Source: Hyalangium ruber
GTDB lineage: Bacteria > Myxococcota > Myxococcia > Myxococcales > Myxococcaceae
DNA: 64,000 bases
Assembly (NCBI RefSeq): GCF_034259325.1
Contig: NZ_JAXIVS010000018.1
Span: 110,967 to 174,966 of the forward strand
Direction: 5' to 3'
Shown here: positions 16,167 through 25,079 of the stretch, piece by piece
Position numbering within the stretch: the first letter of the stretch is position 1
How the letters are laid out: each line of letters starts with the position of its first letter
Position numbers and translations under genes: made by a program
Notes under the pieces: generated by a model
What the model was told of the DNA's origin: nothing
The model's input: only the letters and a program-made list of their open reading frames with translations
Databases searched by the model: none

Positions 16167-16985
16167 CTAACGCCCTCCGGCTTTGGGCGCGAGAACGATT
16201 TCGATGCGCCGGTTGAGACTGCGGTTCTCCGGACTGTCGTTGGGGGCGATGGGCTGGTACTGCCCGTAGCCGGCGGCGGAGAGGACGGTGGGGTCCACGC
16301 CGGAGTCCTGGAGGGCGCGTACGACGGCCATGGCGCGGGCCAGGCTCAGCTCCCAGTTGGAGGGGAAGGGGCCGTCCTTGGGCATGGGCACGTCGTCGGT
16401 GTGGCCCTCGACGCGGATGATGCGGCCCTGGACGGTCTTGAGGGCGGCGGCGATCTTCACCAGGGCATCCTGGCCCTCCTTGTTGACGCGGGTGGAGCCG
16501 GAGGCGAAGAGGATCTTGTCCTTGAGCTGGACGGTCATCCGGCCTTGGAGCTCGGAGAGCTGAATCTTCCCTTCGGAGATCTCCTGCTTGAGGCTCTGGG
16601 CGAGGTTCTCGTACTCGGAGCTCTTCTTCTCGAGGGCCTCCTTGGCCTCGGCGAGCTTGCGAGTGGACTTGGCGAGCTCGTCATTGAGGGCGGAGAGCTC
16701 GATGTTCTTCTGCTCGAGGGCGTGGCGCTCGGCGGCGGCGGCGGTGAGGCGGGACTCGGAGGTGGTGAGGCGGGAGGTCAGGGCCTCCTTGTCGCGCTCG
16801 AGGGTGGCGATCTGCTCTTCCAGGTGGCGCACCTTGGCCTCGAGGGCCTCTCGAGCGCCCTTCTCATCCTTGAGGCGGTTGTCGAGGTTCTCGGCCTCCC
16901 GGGCGAGCTCGTCATACTTGCCCTGAGAGACGCAGGCGGTGGCGGTGAGCGCCGCGAGCGCGGCCAGGGCCAACGTGGAACGCAT
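16167..16985 (-). CDS. OmpA-family lipoprotein with long coiled coil
   Basis: 272 residues from ATG 16985 with AGGAGGA upstream. Lipobox LTATAC puts the lipidated Cys at 18. Residues about 24-155 form a heptad coiled coil (LEEQIATLERDKEALTSRL and similar). The C-terminal OmpA/MotB peptidoglycan-binding domain has VEGHTDDVP, the SLARAMAVVRAL helix and NRRIEIVL. This is the form of an outer-membrane lipoprotein that reaches peptidoglycan with a long stalk. As first gene of the receptor operon it may anchor or space the TonB-receptor machinery. Confidence 0.93.
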   Translation of the reverse strand: MRSTLALAALAALTATACVSQGKYDELAREAENLDNRLKDEKGAREALEAKVRHLEEQIATLERDKEALTSRLTTSESRLTAAAAERHALEQKNIELSALNDELAKSTRKLAEAKEALEKKSSEYENLAQSLKQEISEGKIQLSELQGRMTVQLKDKILFASGSTRVNKEGQDALVKIAAALKTVQGRIIRVEGHTDDVPMPKDGPFPSNWELSLARAMAVVRALQDSGVDPTVLSAAGYGQYQPIAPNDSPENRSLNRRIEIVLAPKAGGR

Positions 16986-17031
16986 GGATGTGAGTCCTCC
17001 TGAGGGACGGCGAGTAGGGCGGAGGAGACTA

Positions 17032-17048
17032 CCGCCCACGGAGGGCGG
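17032..17048. terminator. Weak hairpin at the end of the T6SS cassette
   Basis: CCGCCC-ACGGA-GGGCGG, a perfect 6-bp stem with a 5-base loop, lies 15 bases beyond the stop of the last SUKH gene (leftward) and upstream of the OmpA-like gene. There is no T tract, so the terminator role is a guess from position. Confidence 0.35.
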
Positions 17049-17063
17049 CGTCAGGCACGGAGT

Positions 17064-17810
17064 TCAAGAGCCACTGCTCTTGAGTTCGACCTTCTCCACG
17101 AACTTCTTCTTGAGCGCATCCCGGTGCGCGGCGGAGTGCGCGTCGAGGTACATGACGAAGCTGCGTGAGTCCTGCTGGCACACGAACCACGCGTCCTCGC
17201 TCTCGGCGCAGGCACCGTAAGCATCATTGAACCAGTACGGCTCGAAACCCAGGCTGGCGCCGAAGCTCAGAGCCTCCCTCAGAGTGTCTTGCCGGTTATT
17301 GGCCAAGATGGCGTATCGAGGAGGGTCGGGCAGGCGGAAGGCCGAGAAGCCCTTGCGGTACAACAGGTTTCGGAACGACCGGGCGATGGTCTCTCCAACT
17401 CCCTTCTCCCAGTTTTCGACAACGATGGGCTCCCAGTTGGCTCGGCCGTAGATCAGCGTGCGAGCACCGCTCACACTCTGAGCGGCGATCGTGACCCCCT
17501 TGCGAGGAATAGAGGGTTTGCCGCGCTTCACCTGATCCTCATAAAGGCGCAACAGGGAATCGATGTCAGGTCGTGCGTCGTCGGCGAACCTGATGACGCG
17601 CTCTTGCCGTCCGAACTCCCGGAGATATCCCAGGTACAAGGGCGGGAGCGGTCTCTGGACCAACTCCAAGAACCTCTGGATCTGCTCCTCTGTCGCTCCC
17701 TCCCGAGAAAGAGACGCTCCTCCGGACAAGCGCTCCACGAAGTCGATAAAAGCGCGGATGTCGTCACTCGCGGCCGTGGAGATCATGCCAACTCTTGCCT
17801 GAACACGCAC
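17064..17810 (-). CDS. SMI1/KNR4 (SUKH)-type immunity protein, copy 1
   Basis: 248 residues. The GTG start at 17810 has AGGGGA upstream; ATG 17786 is the alternative. The segment TEEQIQRFLELVQRPLPPLYLGYLREFG is the helix and LPPxYxxFLxxxG turn that mark SUKH-superfamily proteins, most of which neutralise bacterial toxins. Later segments (NPPRYAIL-like DPPRYAILANN, GFEPYWFNDAYGAC, DAWFVC) fit the SUKH beta sheet. It is the distal gene of the leftward T6SS cassette and a tandem paralogue of the next gene; their last roughly 65 residues are nearly identical while the N-terminal halves differ. Confidence 0.85.
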   Translation of the reverse strand: MRVQARVGMISTAASDDIRAFIDFVERLSGGASLSREGATEEQIQRFLELVQRPLPPLYLGYLREFGRQERVIRFADDARPDIDSLLRLYEDQVKRGKPSIPRKGVTIAAQSVSGARTLIYGRANWEPIVVENWEKGVGETIARSFRNLLYRKGFSAFRLPDPPRYAILANNRQDTLREALSFGASLGFEPYWFNDAYGACAESEDAWFVCQQDSRSFVMYLDAHSAAHRDALKKKFVEKVELKSSGS

Positions 17811-18035
17811 ACCACCATGGTGTCCCCTTGACGCTGCTCACTCCTTGAGTTCGAGCTTCTCGACGAACTTCTTCTTGAGCGCATCCCGGTGCGCGGCGGA
17901 GTGCGCGTCGAGATACATGACGAACCTGCGCTGTCCCTGCTTGCACACGAACCACGCGTCCTCGCTCTCGGCGCAGGCGCCGTAAGCGTCGTTGAACCAG
18001 TACGGCTCGAAACCCAGGCTGGCGCCGAAACTCAG
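17080..18035. repeat. Tandem duplication: near-identical 3' blocks of the two SUKH genes
   Basis: The block starting at 17080 and the block starting at 17845 (offset 765 bases) match almost base for base for about 190 bases, covering the last roughly 60 codons of each gene. Beyond that the two genes are still homologous but much more diverged. This looks like duplication followed by gene conversion or selection that kept only the C-terminal part alike. Confidence 0.75.
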
Positions 18036-18578
18036 GGCCTCCGCCAGAGTTCCTGGCTGGTTGTTGAACAGGATGGCGTATCGGGGAGGGTTGGGCAGAC
18101 GGAACGCCGAGAAGCCCTTGCGGTACAAAAGATTCCGAAATGATTGAGCGATGGGCTCTCCCACTCCCTTCTCCCAGTTAATAACGACGATTGGCTCTGG
18201 TTGTGCCTGCTCGTAGATAAGCGAGCGGGCCCCGCTCAAACTCTGGACTGCGATCGTCACCCCATTGAGAGGGATTTCGGGCTCGCCTTGTTGCACCTGG
18301 TCCTCATAGAACTCCAGCAGTGACTCGATGTCCTGGTGTGCATCATCTGCGAATCGAAGACCGCCCGTCTGCCGCCCGAACTCACGGAGGTACCTCAGAT
18401 ACAAGGGAGGAAGAGGTCTATGAACCAGTTCCACGAATCGCTGAATCTGTTCCTCTGTTGCCCCCACATATAGAAGAGGCACTCCCCCCGATAAGCGCTC
18501 TATAAAGCCGATGAACTCTCGAATGTCGTCACTCAGGGCCGTGGGGATCATGTTCGAGAACTCGGCAACTTTCTGCAT
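17838..18578 (-). CDS. SMI1/KNR4 (SUKH)-type immunity protein, copy 2
   Basis: 246 residues from ATG 18578; ATG 18551 (aligned with MIS of copy 1) and a TTG at 18614 are alternatives, and none has a clear ribosome-binding site. It has the same SUKH signature as copy 1, TEEQIQRFVELVHRPLPPLY, and the same GFEPYWFNDAYGAC and DAWFVC blocks. Between about residues 45 and 150 it differs at many positions (for example GVPLLYVGA against GASLSREGA). Its DNA is among the least GC-rich of the window (50% in the 60-base line at 18541), suggesting recent acquisition with the toxin. It lies 84 bases after the unrecognised third immunity candidate. Confidence 0.84.
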   Translation of the reverse strand: MQKVAEFSNMIPTALSDDIREFIGFIERLSGGVPLLYVGATEEQIQRFVELVHRPLPPLYLRYLREFGRQTGGLRFADDAHQDIESLLEFYEDQVQQGEPEIPLNGVTIAVQSLSGARSLIYEQAQPEPIVVINWEKGVGEPIAQSFRNLLYRKGFSAFRLPNPPRYAILFNNQPGTLAEALSFGASLGFEPYWFNDAYGACAESEDAWFVCKQGQRRFVMYLDAHSAAHRDALKKKFVEKLELKE

Positions 18579-18662
18579 TGTCAAAGGCACAGGAAAACCG
18601 GGTGCCAATTTCAAACACCCAGGCGGATTACCTCCAGACGCTCGGTGAACACTGGCATCGAG

Positions 18663-19505
18663 TCATGTTCCCGGAGCGTCACCACCTTGGCCCTCAAAGT
18701 CCACGAGAGAGTCCTTCAGCACAGGCTCACCAGGAGGCCATGTGAAAGCGATTTTGGGCTTCATGCTCCGATAGGAGATGAAATGCCACCAAGCCAGTGC
18801 CTCCTTGAGAGGAGCATATGCCTTCTGACGCCACACAGGGGGAGCATTCCGTGGAAGCCCATGCGCGACCAGGCGCGCTCCTTCCCGTCCTTCTCCAGCA
18901 GGCCCAAAATCGTATGACATCCTGAAGTCGCCTCTTGGAACAGTCACCCTGAGTTCCAGACCTGCTCGAGCGGAAGTCGATGGCAAGAACTCCGCTGAGA
19001 CGGCCCCATACCGCTGAGCACAAACGCGTGTCGTGCGTGCCATCCAGGCAAAGTCCACTGGAGCTTCCAACTCGAACATCCTCTCCCCAGGGTATCTCGG
19101 CTCTTTTTCGGTCACCGACCGGCTCTCCTGCCAGTACCAATCCGCGAGTGCCGAAGCAAAGTGCCCCAGCACCCTCTCCGTGAAGGCATGTTGTCGCGGC
19201 TCAGCAGTGATGATGTCCAGTTGTGTGTATCCACCACCTTTGGGGAACTGGACGATGCCGACGGATGACTCTCCTTGCTCGTTACTGATGGCGCCGTTCT
19301 GGTAGGTCCATTCCTTCATGACTCTGTTCTTCGAGATGTCCACGAACTCGGGAAACCTCGCTGGCACCTTTCCCGGCGGAGCCAACTCCTCTTGGTCAAC
19401 CCCGACCACCAGCTCCGGCCACCTTCGGCGCAAGCGCCGCACAAATCGACCGATCAGCCACTGGGGATCCGCTCGAACGAGGAAGTCATGATCCCAACCG
19501 GACAT
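18663..19505 (-). CDS. Unrecognised protein directly downstream of the RHS toxin; candidate immunity factor
   Basis: 280 residues, starting three bases after the RHS stop, the classical slot for the cognate immunity gene. No family is recognised. It begins MSGWDHDFLVRADPQWLIGR, has two Trp/Tyr-rich regions (HFASALADWYWQE; LKEALAWWHFISY) and mixed alpha/beta character, with no signal peptide or membrane segment. Lack of a signal fits protection against a cytoplasmic toxin such as an ADP-ribosyltransferase, but could equally mean an adaptor. GC content is lower than in neighbouring housekeeping genes. Confidence 0.78.
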   Translation of the reverse strand: MSGWDHDFLVRADPQWLIGRFVRRLRRRWPELVVGVDQEELAPPGKVPARFPEFVDISKNRVMKEWTYQNGAISNEQGESSVGIVQFPKGGGYTQLDIITAEPRQHAFTERVLGHFASALADWYWQESRSVTEKEPRYPGERMFELEAPVDFAWMARTTRVCAQRYGAVSAEFLPSTSARAGLELRVTVPRGDFRMSYDFGPAGEGREGARLVAHGLPRNAPPVWRQKAYAPLKEALAWWHFISYRSMKPKIAFTWPPGEPVLKDSLVDFEGQGGDAPGT

Positions 19506-19508
19506 ACG

Positions 19509-19895
19509 CTACCCGCACTTTCCATGGCCGGCCTGTCGCACGGTTCGCTTGGGCCGGTTGGATTTCTTGTTCCACTCGTTCTGAGAGACACGCGGCACGA
19601 ACACATCCCTGTCGAAGTAGAGCGAAATTCCTGCCTCACCCCGCCCACCCGGAAGTTGCTTCACAAGGTCATCGAACTTCTCGTCAGCCACTTCAATCGC
19701 AAGGTAGTACTCGCGCTTTTCTGCTGGGATGCGCATGCGTGCAAGTTCGCCTGCCGATGATGTGGGTGGCATCGTCGTGACGTAGACTCCATAGGGGCGT
19801 CCCCCAGGAGGATTCGACGCTTTGAGATACCAGGTCCTCGAGTTCGCGGTGATGGCGTCGTAACCCGCCTTGCTCGTGTAGTGATACACGATGAT
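19509..19895 (-). other. C-terminal toxin domain of the RHS protein (HYD1-type ADP-ribosyltransferase-like)
   Basis: The last 128 residues (1249-1376) follow the DPWGL cleavage motif. The tip opens VYHYTSKAGYDAI, which resembles the HYT signature of Tox-ART-HYD1 polymorphic toxins, ADP-ribosyltransferase relatives that use NAD+. YGVYVTTMPP and YYLAIEVADEKFD could supply the central strand and the acidic residue. The catalytic assignment is inference from motif order. Confidence 0.62.
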
Positions 19896-22800
19896 GAGTC
19901 CCCACGGGTCAGCCCAGACATTCGGATCCGCAGCGTATCCATACAGACCGAGTCCTGCGTACAATCCCAGGGGATCCTGGCTGAGATATTGCTGCCGAGC
20001 AGGATCAAAATATCGATACCAGTTCTGGCGAAGCCCTGTCTCGACATCCTCGTACTGTCCTGGCCACCGCCAAGGGCATTCCTCGGAAGTGCCTGCCTCA
20101 AACGAGGAACTCCCGAGGACATCCATGTCCATCTTCCAGGCAAGCTGGCCAGTCTCGTCATAGAGCGCGGTCGTGGTTCCGAGATGATCTGGGACTGTCG
20201 CCCAGTACCGACCTGCTTGCTCCTTCGCCACAGGAGTAAAGGTTTCTGGCTCCCAGTACCAAGTCGTCTGCTCCTGATTGGATGACAACTCGTGCAGGAG
20301 GGTGTCTCGGTCCCAAACGAAGCGTATCTCTTTTTCTACTGACTCCTGGCCATCCAGCCCCACGCGCACCAGCGCCTTGCGCGTCCTTCGTGCGAAGGCG
20401 TCATACTCGAATCGCACACGCAGGCCATCCGGGCGCTCTACCTCCGAAAGGAGCCCGGCACCGTTCCACGTGTAGCGCCAGGTCTCTCCCTGGAGTGACA
20501 CGCGCTCCGTCTGGTTGCCATCTTCGTCATGCGCATAACGGGTTCCATCAAGCACCTCCAGCCGACCTCCCGAGCCATAGTGCCGGTCGCTTCCTTTGGG
20601 CGATGAGTAGACGTTGCCGACAACATCCATCGCCCGGTGGAGCACTCCCGCTCCTGTCTCCTGACCGATGAGACGCCCACGAGCATCGTAATGGTAGTGC
20701 GTCGGTCCACGGTCGGCGTCGATAATGGCCGTGATTTGATCTTCACCGTGCCACTGATAAGTGCGCGTATCCAATCGCCGCAGGTGCCCCTGCGAGGCGT
20801 GGAGGACGGTGCGGCGTTCGACAGGACGTCCAGCTGGGTCCCGCTCCCACTCCACTCGGATTCCACCCGGTAATGCCCTCGCTGTCTCCAGTCCCAACGA
20901 GTCTCTTTCAAAGGTCACTGTCGAGCGCGAGTTGTCGACATGCGTCTTGCCAAAACGCAGGGCAGCCACCCCTCCAAGGTCGTCGCGCACCACCGCCATC
21001 CTGCCACCCAGGCTGGTCTCCATGAGGCTGCGCTCGCCGTGCGCGTCAAAGCGCGAAACCACGACATGGGCACCCTGTAACTCACGCAGCACGCGCCCCA
21101 TGGCGTCCCGCTCTAGAATGATCTCGCTGGTCTCGTTCTTTGCACGCACCAGCGTGCCATCCGCACGGTAGGTGAACTCCGCTCCTGTTCCATCCGAGTG
21201 CAACACCCGCACCACTCGACCGTCTGGGTCGTAGGTGTACTGGGTCGACCTGCCGCTCGGCAGGTATGTCTTCTCCACCTGGCCAAGCCTGTCCCGCTGG
21301 TAGCTGCGGTTCCTGCCGTCGAACCCCTTCTCTTCTAGCACCCGACCACAAGCGTCGCGAACGAATGTGTATGTTTCTCCTGCCTCATTGATGGCAGCCG
21401 TCAGTCGGTCCTCGGTGTCATAGCAAAAACGAACCGTGGTGCCTGCTTCCTCGCGTGCGACAACCTTATGGAAGTGCCCGTAGGTCAGCCTGAAGTGCCG
21501 AGTGACATCACGCAGTTCAATGAGATTGCCCTCGGCATCATACGTCATCTCTTGGACGACGCCCGCGGGAGACTCGATGCGCACGATACGACCAAGAGCG
21601 TCATACCTACTGCGAAGTGTCGCCCCACGCGCGTCACGTACCTTCACCAACCGGCCCTGAGCATCGTAGGCGTACTCAGTCGTGACGCTGTTGCCTGTCC
21701 GAGCGAGGATCGGGTTCTTCTGCTCATCGTACTCTAGGTTGGTGCGAGGCCTTCCCGGCTCTTCCATCCATACCAACAACCCACGCTTCCAGCCGTAGCG
21801 GGTCCGCTCGCCCGTGGGCGTCACGCGCTCCACCAGATGTCCCTCGGTGTCGTACCCCCACTGCCACACCCCCTCCGCCGCATCCACAGCCCGCACAGGG
21901 AGTCCCTTCGCGTCGTAATCAACGCGTGAGATGGCACCGTCCGGACCTTGGCGCTCCGTGGGGTTGCCTCGCTCGTCATAGATTGTGACTTGCGAGTGCC
22001 CCAGAGCGTCCGTCTCTCTGGCCAACGCACCGCAGTCCTCGTCATAGGCGTACTCGGTGACGGCTCCGTGCGGATCCACCACCTTCACGACCATGCCCAG
22101 TTCGTCCAACTGGTAGACGGTGACGGCGCCCAAGCTGTCCTCCACCACCGTCTTCCGTTTCTGGAGGTCATAGCTGATGACGTGATCGTAGATGCCACCA
22201 TCGCCCCAGGTGCGGACACATCGCGCGGCGGAGCCCAGCGCCTCGTACTGAAAGTAGAAGCTGAGGCCTGCCCGGTCCGTCTCCTTCACCAATAGGTGCC
22301 CTTGGTACTCGAACTTCCAGGAGTGGCCGGCAGCATCCACCACCTCCACCAGGTCGCCACTTGCGGCATAGATGTACTTGAGGTGCTTATAGAAGCCTGA
22401 GTCTCGGGAAAGGGGGAGCTTCACCTCGGCCAAGTGCCCCTGCTTGTCGTGTACGAAGGCAATCAGCCGGCCTCCGCAGTCTCGCACCTGCTCAAGGAGC
22501 CCTCGGGTGTCGTAGGTCAATTGGATGGAGTGATGCCGATCGCGGCTGAGGATGCGCTGAAGTTTTGCTCGCTGCGCGTCGCCTCCGGGCGTCGGTTCGA
22601 ACTCGCGCACCACGCCGTCAGCAGACTCTACCTCCCAGCGGAGATTGCCGAGAGCACGCAGCGTCAGCCGATTGGTAGCGTCATAGACGTGCTGGCCGGC
22701 CCGAATGATCCGGTCAGGGAGGCCGTCCAAGTGGAACTCGATCTCCCGCCCATCCTCTGCCAGCAACACCACCCTACCGTGCTCCAGCCACACTTCCTGA

Positions 22801-23639
22801 TTCAGGGAGTGGCTCCACCCGTACCCCAAAGGCCCATTCCTCCAAGCGAGAGAGGACGAATAGACACGCTCGAACACCAGAGGTAGCGGCCCAGGGAGTT
22901 CGAAGTCGATGTTGTCCGTGAACACGCGCCCGGTCGCCACATCCACCGGGTGGCCCGTCACGAAGCAGATGGCACGCCGGAAGCGGTCCCGGTATCGCTG
23001 GGGCGCAATGCGATCCGTCACGCTCCGCAGGGCCCTGCTGACTCGCGCCCAGCCACGGCTCCTGCGCTGAGCCGCTCGCAATGCTCGGAAGAGTCGTGCG
23101 CCCCCACGTGCCGCTGCCCTGAGCATTCTCATGGCGCCTGCCATCAAGAGGCTCTGCGCGATACCGGCCAGGTCCGGCACCATGGCCGGCATGTTCAGTA
23201 CGGGCATCCCCTTGGGGATGGCCAACACCACGCTTGTCGGCAGCCGTACCGGGTCACTGCAACTCAAGGCGATATCGCCCAGCCGTACTCCCAGCGTGCC
23301 ACCCAGGCTGACGTTGAGGCTTCCGAAGTAAAGCTCGGCGTCATTGCCGGGCATCCCCCTGGCGAAGGCCACGCCTGGCACTGGCAGATGCGGCATCGTC
23401 AGCTTGTTGGTGACGCTGGTGCCACAATTGGTGACCGGCATGCTGTTGACCAGCACCAGCCCAGGTCCTCCGCCTGTCGCCATGCCAATGGCCGCCCCAA
23501 TGGCCAGTCCCACCGGATCGAACACCATGCCAACAAAGGGCATGGGCACGGGTGTCGGCACGGGCCCCGCGGGCGTGGGCACCAGGACGATGTGGATGTC
23601 GATGCCCAGGACCGGATCGAAGAAGGAACTCTGCAGCAT
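19509..23639 (-). CDS. T6SS effector: PAAR-like N-terminus, RHS/YD-repeat shell, ART-like C-terminal toxin
   Basis: 1376 residues. The N-terminus (about 1-130) is Gly/Pro-rich with GIDIHIVLVPTPAG and alternating short strands, the PAAR-like form that sits on a VgrG tip. Two hydrophobic helices follow near 150-175. DUF6531 begins near 225 (FVTGHPVDVATGRVF). Dozens of YD/RHS repeats such as YDALGRIVRIESPAG then form the shell that encloses a toxin. The shell closes with DPLGLYAGLGLYGYAADPNV...DPWGL near 1225-1248, and the variable tip starts immediately after. AGGAGG precedes the start, and the TPR adaptor stop is only six bases upstream, so the genes are coupled. Confidence 0.93.
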   Translation of the reverse strand: MLQSSFFDPVLGIDIHIVLVPTPAGPVPTPVPMPFVGMVFDPVGLAIGAAIGMATGGGPGLVLVNSMPVTNCGTSVTNKLTMPHLPVPGVAFARGMPGNDAELYFGSLNVSLGGTLGVRLGDIALSCSDPVRLPTSVVLAIPKGMPVLNMPAMVPDLAGIAQSLLMAGAMRMLRAAARGGARLFRALRAAQRRSRGWARVSRALRSVTDRIAPQRYRDRFRRAICFVTGHPVDVATGRVFTDNIDFELPGPLPLVFERVYSSSLAWRNGPLGYGWSHSLNQEVWLEHGRVVLLAEDGREIEFHLDGLPDRIIRAGQHVYDATNRLTLRALGNLRWEVESADGVVREFEPTPGGDAQRAKLQRILSRDRHHSIQLTYDTRGLLEQVRDCGGRLIAFVHDKQGHLAEVKLPLSRDSGFYKHLKYIYAASGDLVEVVDAAGHSWKFEYQGHLLVKETDRAGLSFYFQYEALGSAARCVRTWGDGGIYDHVISYDLQKRKTVVEDSLGAVTVYQLDELGMVVKVVDPHGAVTEYAYDEDCGALARETDALGHSQVTIYDERGNPTERQGPDGAISRVDYDAKGLPVRAVDAAEGVWQWGYDTEGHLVERVTPTGERTRYGWKRGLLVWMEEPGRPRTNLEYDEQKNPILARTGNSVTTEYAYDAQGRLVKVRDARGATLRSRYDALGRIVRIESPAGVVQEMTYDAEGNLIELRDVTRHFRLTYGHFHKVVAREEAGTTVRFCYDTEDRLTAAINEAGETYTFVRDACGRVLEEKGFDGRNRSYQRDRLGQVEKTYLPSGRSTQYTYDPDGRVVRVLHSDGTGAEFTYRADGTLVRAKNETSEIILERDAMGRVLRELQGAHVVVSRFDAHGERSLMETSLGGRMAVVRDDLGGVAALRFGKTHVDNSRSTVTFERDSLGLETARALPGGIRVEWERDPAGRPVERRTVLHASQGHLRRLDTRTYQWHGEDQITAIIDADRGPTHYHYDARGRLIGQETGAGVLHRAMDVVGNVYSSPKGSDRHYGSGGRLEVLDGTRYAHDEDGNQTERVSLQGETWRYTWNGAGLLSEVERPDGLRVRFEYDAFARRTRKALVRVGLDGQESVEKEIRFVWDRDTLLHELSSNQEQTTWYWEPETFTPVAKEQAGRYWATVPDHLGTTTALYDETGQLAWKMDMDVLGSSSFEAGTSEECPWRWPGQYEDVETGLRQNWYRYFDPARQQYLSQDPLGLYAGLGLYGYAADPNVWADPWGLIIVYHYTSKAGYDAITANSRTWYLKASNPPGGRPYGVYVTTMPPTSSAGELARMRIPAEKREYYLAIEVADEKFDDLVKQLPGGRGEAGISLYFDRDVFVPRVSQNEWNKKSNRPKRTVRQAGHGKCG

Positions 23640-23645
23640 GACGCG

Positions 23646-25061
23646 TCAGGCCTCCTGGACTCGAGGGGCGGGAGGAAGTTCCAAGGCGACAGCCTGGGCC
23701 TCCAGCGAATCCGCCTGGGCCTTGAGGCCGTGCTTGCGACAGAGGGCAGCCAGTTGACGCGCCGCCTCGGGTGCCGAGGAGGCGGACCGCTGGTCTGAAG
23801 GGGCCTTGTCGGCTGCCTCCAGTGCTTTCTTCCACGCGGCGGTAGCCTCCGCCACTTTGCCCGCACCCGCTAGGAGCTGGCCACACATGCGATAACCCTC
23901 GATGGCGAGCACGGGTGTGGCGGCTGCCATCCCTAGCTTCCCCGCCTCGGCATATGCACGGGCAGCCTCGTCGGACCGCTGGAGGATCAGGAGCGTGGAG
24001 GCCTGGGCGAGCTGCGCCTGCACCGCCAGTTCTGGGAGTTGGTGCGCCTCAGCGCGCTTGCGAGCGTCCCGAAATACCTCCAGCGCTTGAGCCGTCTGCT
24101 TCGCCTGGAGCACATAGCCTCCCAGCACCAACTCCATTGTCACGGCCTCTCTCTTCAGACCCGCCTTCAGGCACATGTCGCGGGCTTCACGCTGCGCCTG
24201 GACGGCCTGAGCGGCCTTCCCCTCACGAAGCGCATGAGCTGCGGTGAGCACCTTGAGGCGCAGGATCTGCTGGAAGCTCGGATCGAGCAGGGCTGGCTCC
24301 AACATCAGCTCCCGGGCCATCTTCTCGCGCTGGTCAACGGCCAGAGGCTGAGGGGCTCCTTTACGAGGTGGCGGAGCCTCTCGTGGCCCTGCCGCCCCCA
24401 CCACCTGCGCTCCCGTAGCACCCACGGGCGCCGAGGCCATGGCCGCGAGCATCTGCGCCATATCCTGGCCCGCCTGCTTCTCGTCAGGCCTCGCATCCAC
24501 ACGCTCAGCCTTCTTCGCGAGGGCAACCGCCAGGGGCTCACAGTGAGTCCCATCCGTCTCCACGAGGATGAACCGGGCCTGCCTCGACTCCGCGCGCGTC
24601 AGCAGGCTCTTCACATCCGAAGCCCAGTGCTTCGGATCGCGCACCCAGACCGGTGCTAGCACCAGCACCATTCCATCGAAGGGTGCGGTAAGGCTACGCA
24701 GCGCCCCGTCCACCTCCAGGCAGAAGCGTGCCAACGCGCTCTGGGCCTTCGGCACGGCCCCAAGCTCCGGCACGGAGACGCCCTCCCCCGCCTCGGCCAG
24801 CAGCGTGCGCAGTTCCTCATAGTCCTCGCGCAGCTCCTCCGCGCGCCCTTCCCACCCGTCCTCCCCATCCTCCGTGGGCGTCTCCAGCACGAAGAACGGC
24901 GAATGGTTGTCCCCGTGGTGCTCCCCCGCTGCGATGTGCTCCAGCACGGCCAATCGCAAGGAGGGATCCGTCGCCACATGCAGGAGCCGCACGTCCCGGT
25001 TGATAATGAACCGCTGTACCGCCTCGACCACCCGCGTTAGTGGCTGCGCAATCGAGTCCAT
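23646..25061 (-). CDS. T6SS-associated TPR protein, likely effector adaptor or chaperone
   Basis: 471 residues from ATG 25061 with GAGGG upstream. The first roughly 190 residues form an alpha/beta domain (DVRLLHVATDPSLRLAVLEHIAAGEH; FDGMVLVLAPVWV; ARFILVETDG), resembling an ATPase fold but without a P-loop. After a Pro-rich linker (APPPRKGAPQP), residues about 255-460 are TPR-like helices (AAHALREGKAAQAVQAQREA and repeats). It sits between vgrG (18 bases) and the RHS gene (6 bases), the position of adaptor proteins that load an effector on its VgrG. No known adaptor family (DUF1795, DUF2169, DUF4123) is recognised, so it may be a separate class. Confidence 0.8.
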   Translation of the reverse strand: MDSIAQPLTRVVEAVQRFIINRDVRLLHVATDPSLRLAVLEHIAAGEHHGDNHSPFFVLETPTEDGEDGWEGRAEELREDYEELRTLLAEAGEGVSVPELGAVPKAQSALARFCLEVDGALRSLTAPFDGMVLVLAPVWVRDPKHWASDVKSLLTRAESRQARFILVETDGTHCEPLAVALAKKAERVDARPDEKQAGQDMAQMLAAMASAPVGATGAQVVGAAGPREAPPPRKGAPQPLAVDQREKMARELMLEPALLDPSFQQILRLKVLTAAHALREGKAAQAVQAQREARDMCLKAGLKREAVTMELVLGGYVLQAKQTAQALEVFRDARKRAEAHQLPELAVQAQLAQASTLLILQRSDEAARAYAEAGKLGMAAATPVLAIEGYRMCGQLLAGAGKVAEATAAWKKALEAADKAPSDQRSASSAPEAARQLAALCRKHGLKAQADSLEAQAVALELPPAPRVQEA

Positions 25062-25079
25062 GTCATCCCTCGGTAAGCG

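Noticed and set aside
19900..22900. Recurrent similar DNA stretches inside the RHS gene
   Set aside because: They encode YD/RHS protein repeats and are explained by the gene.
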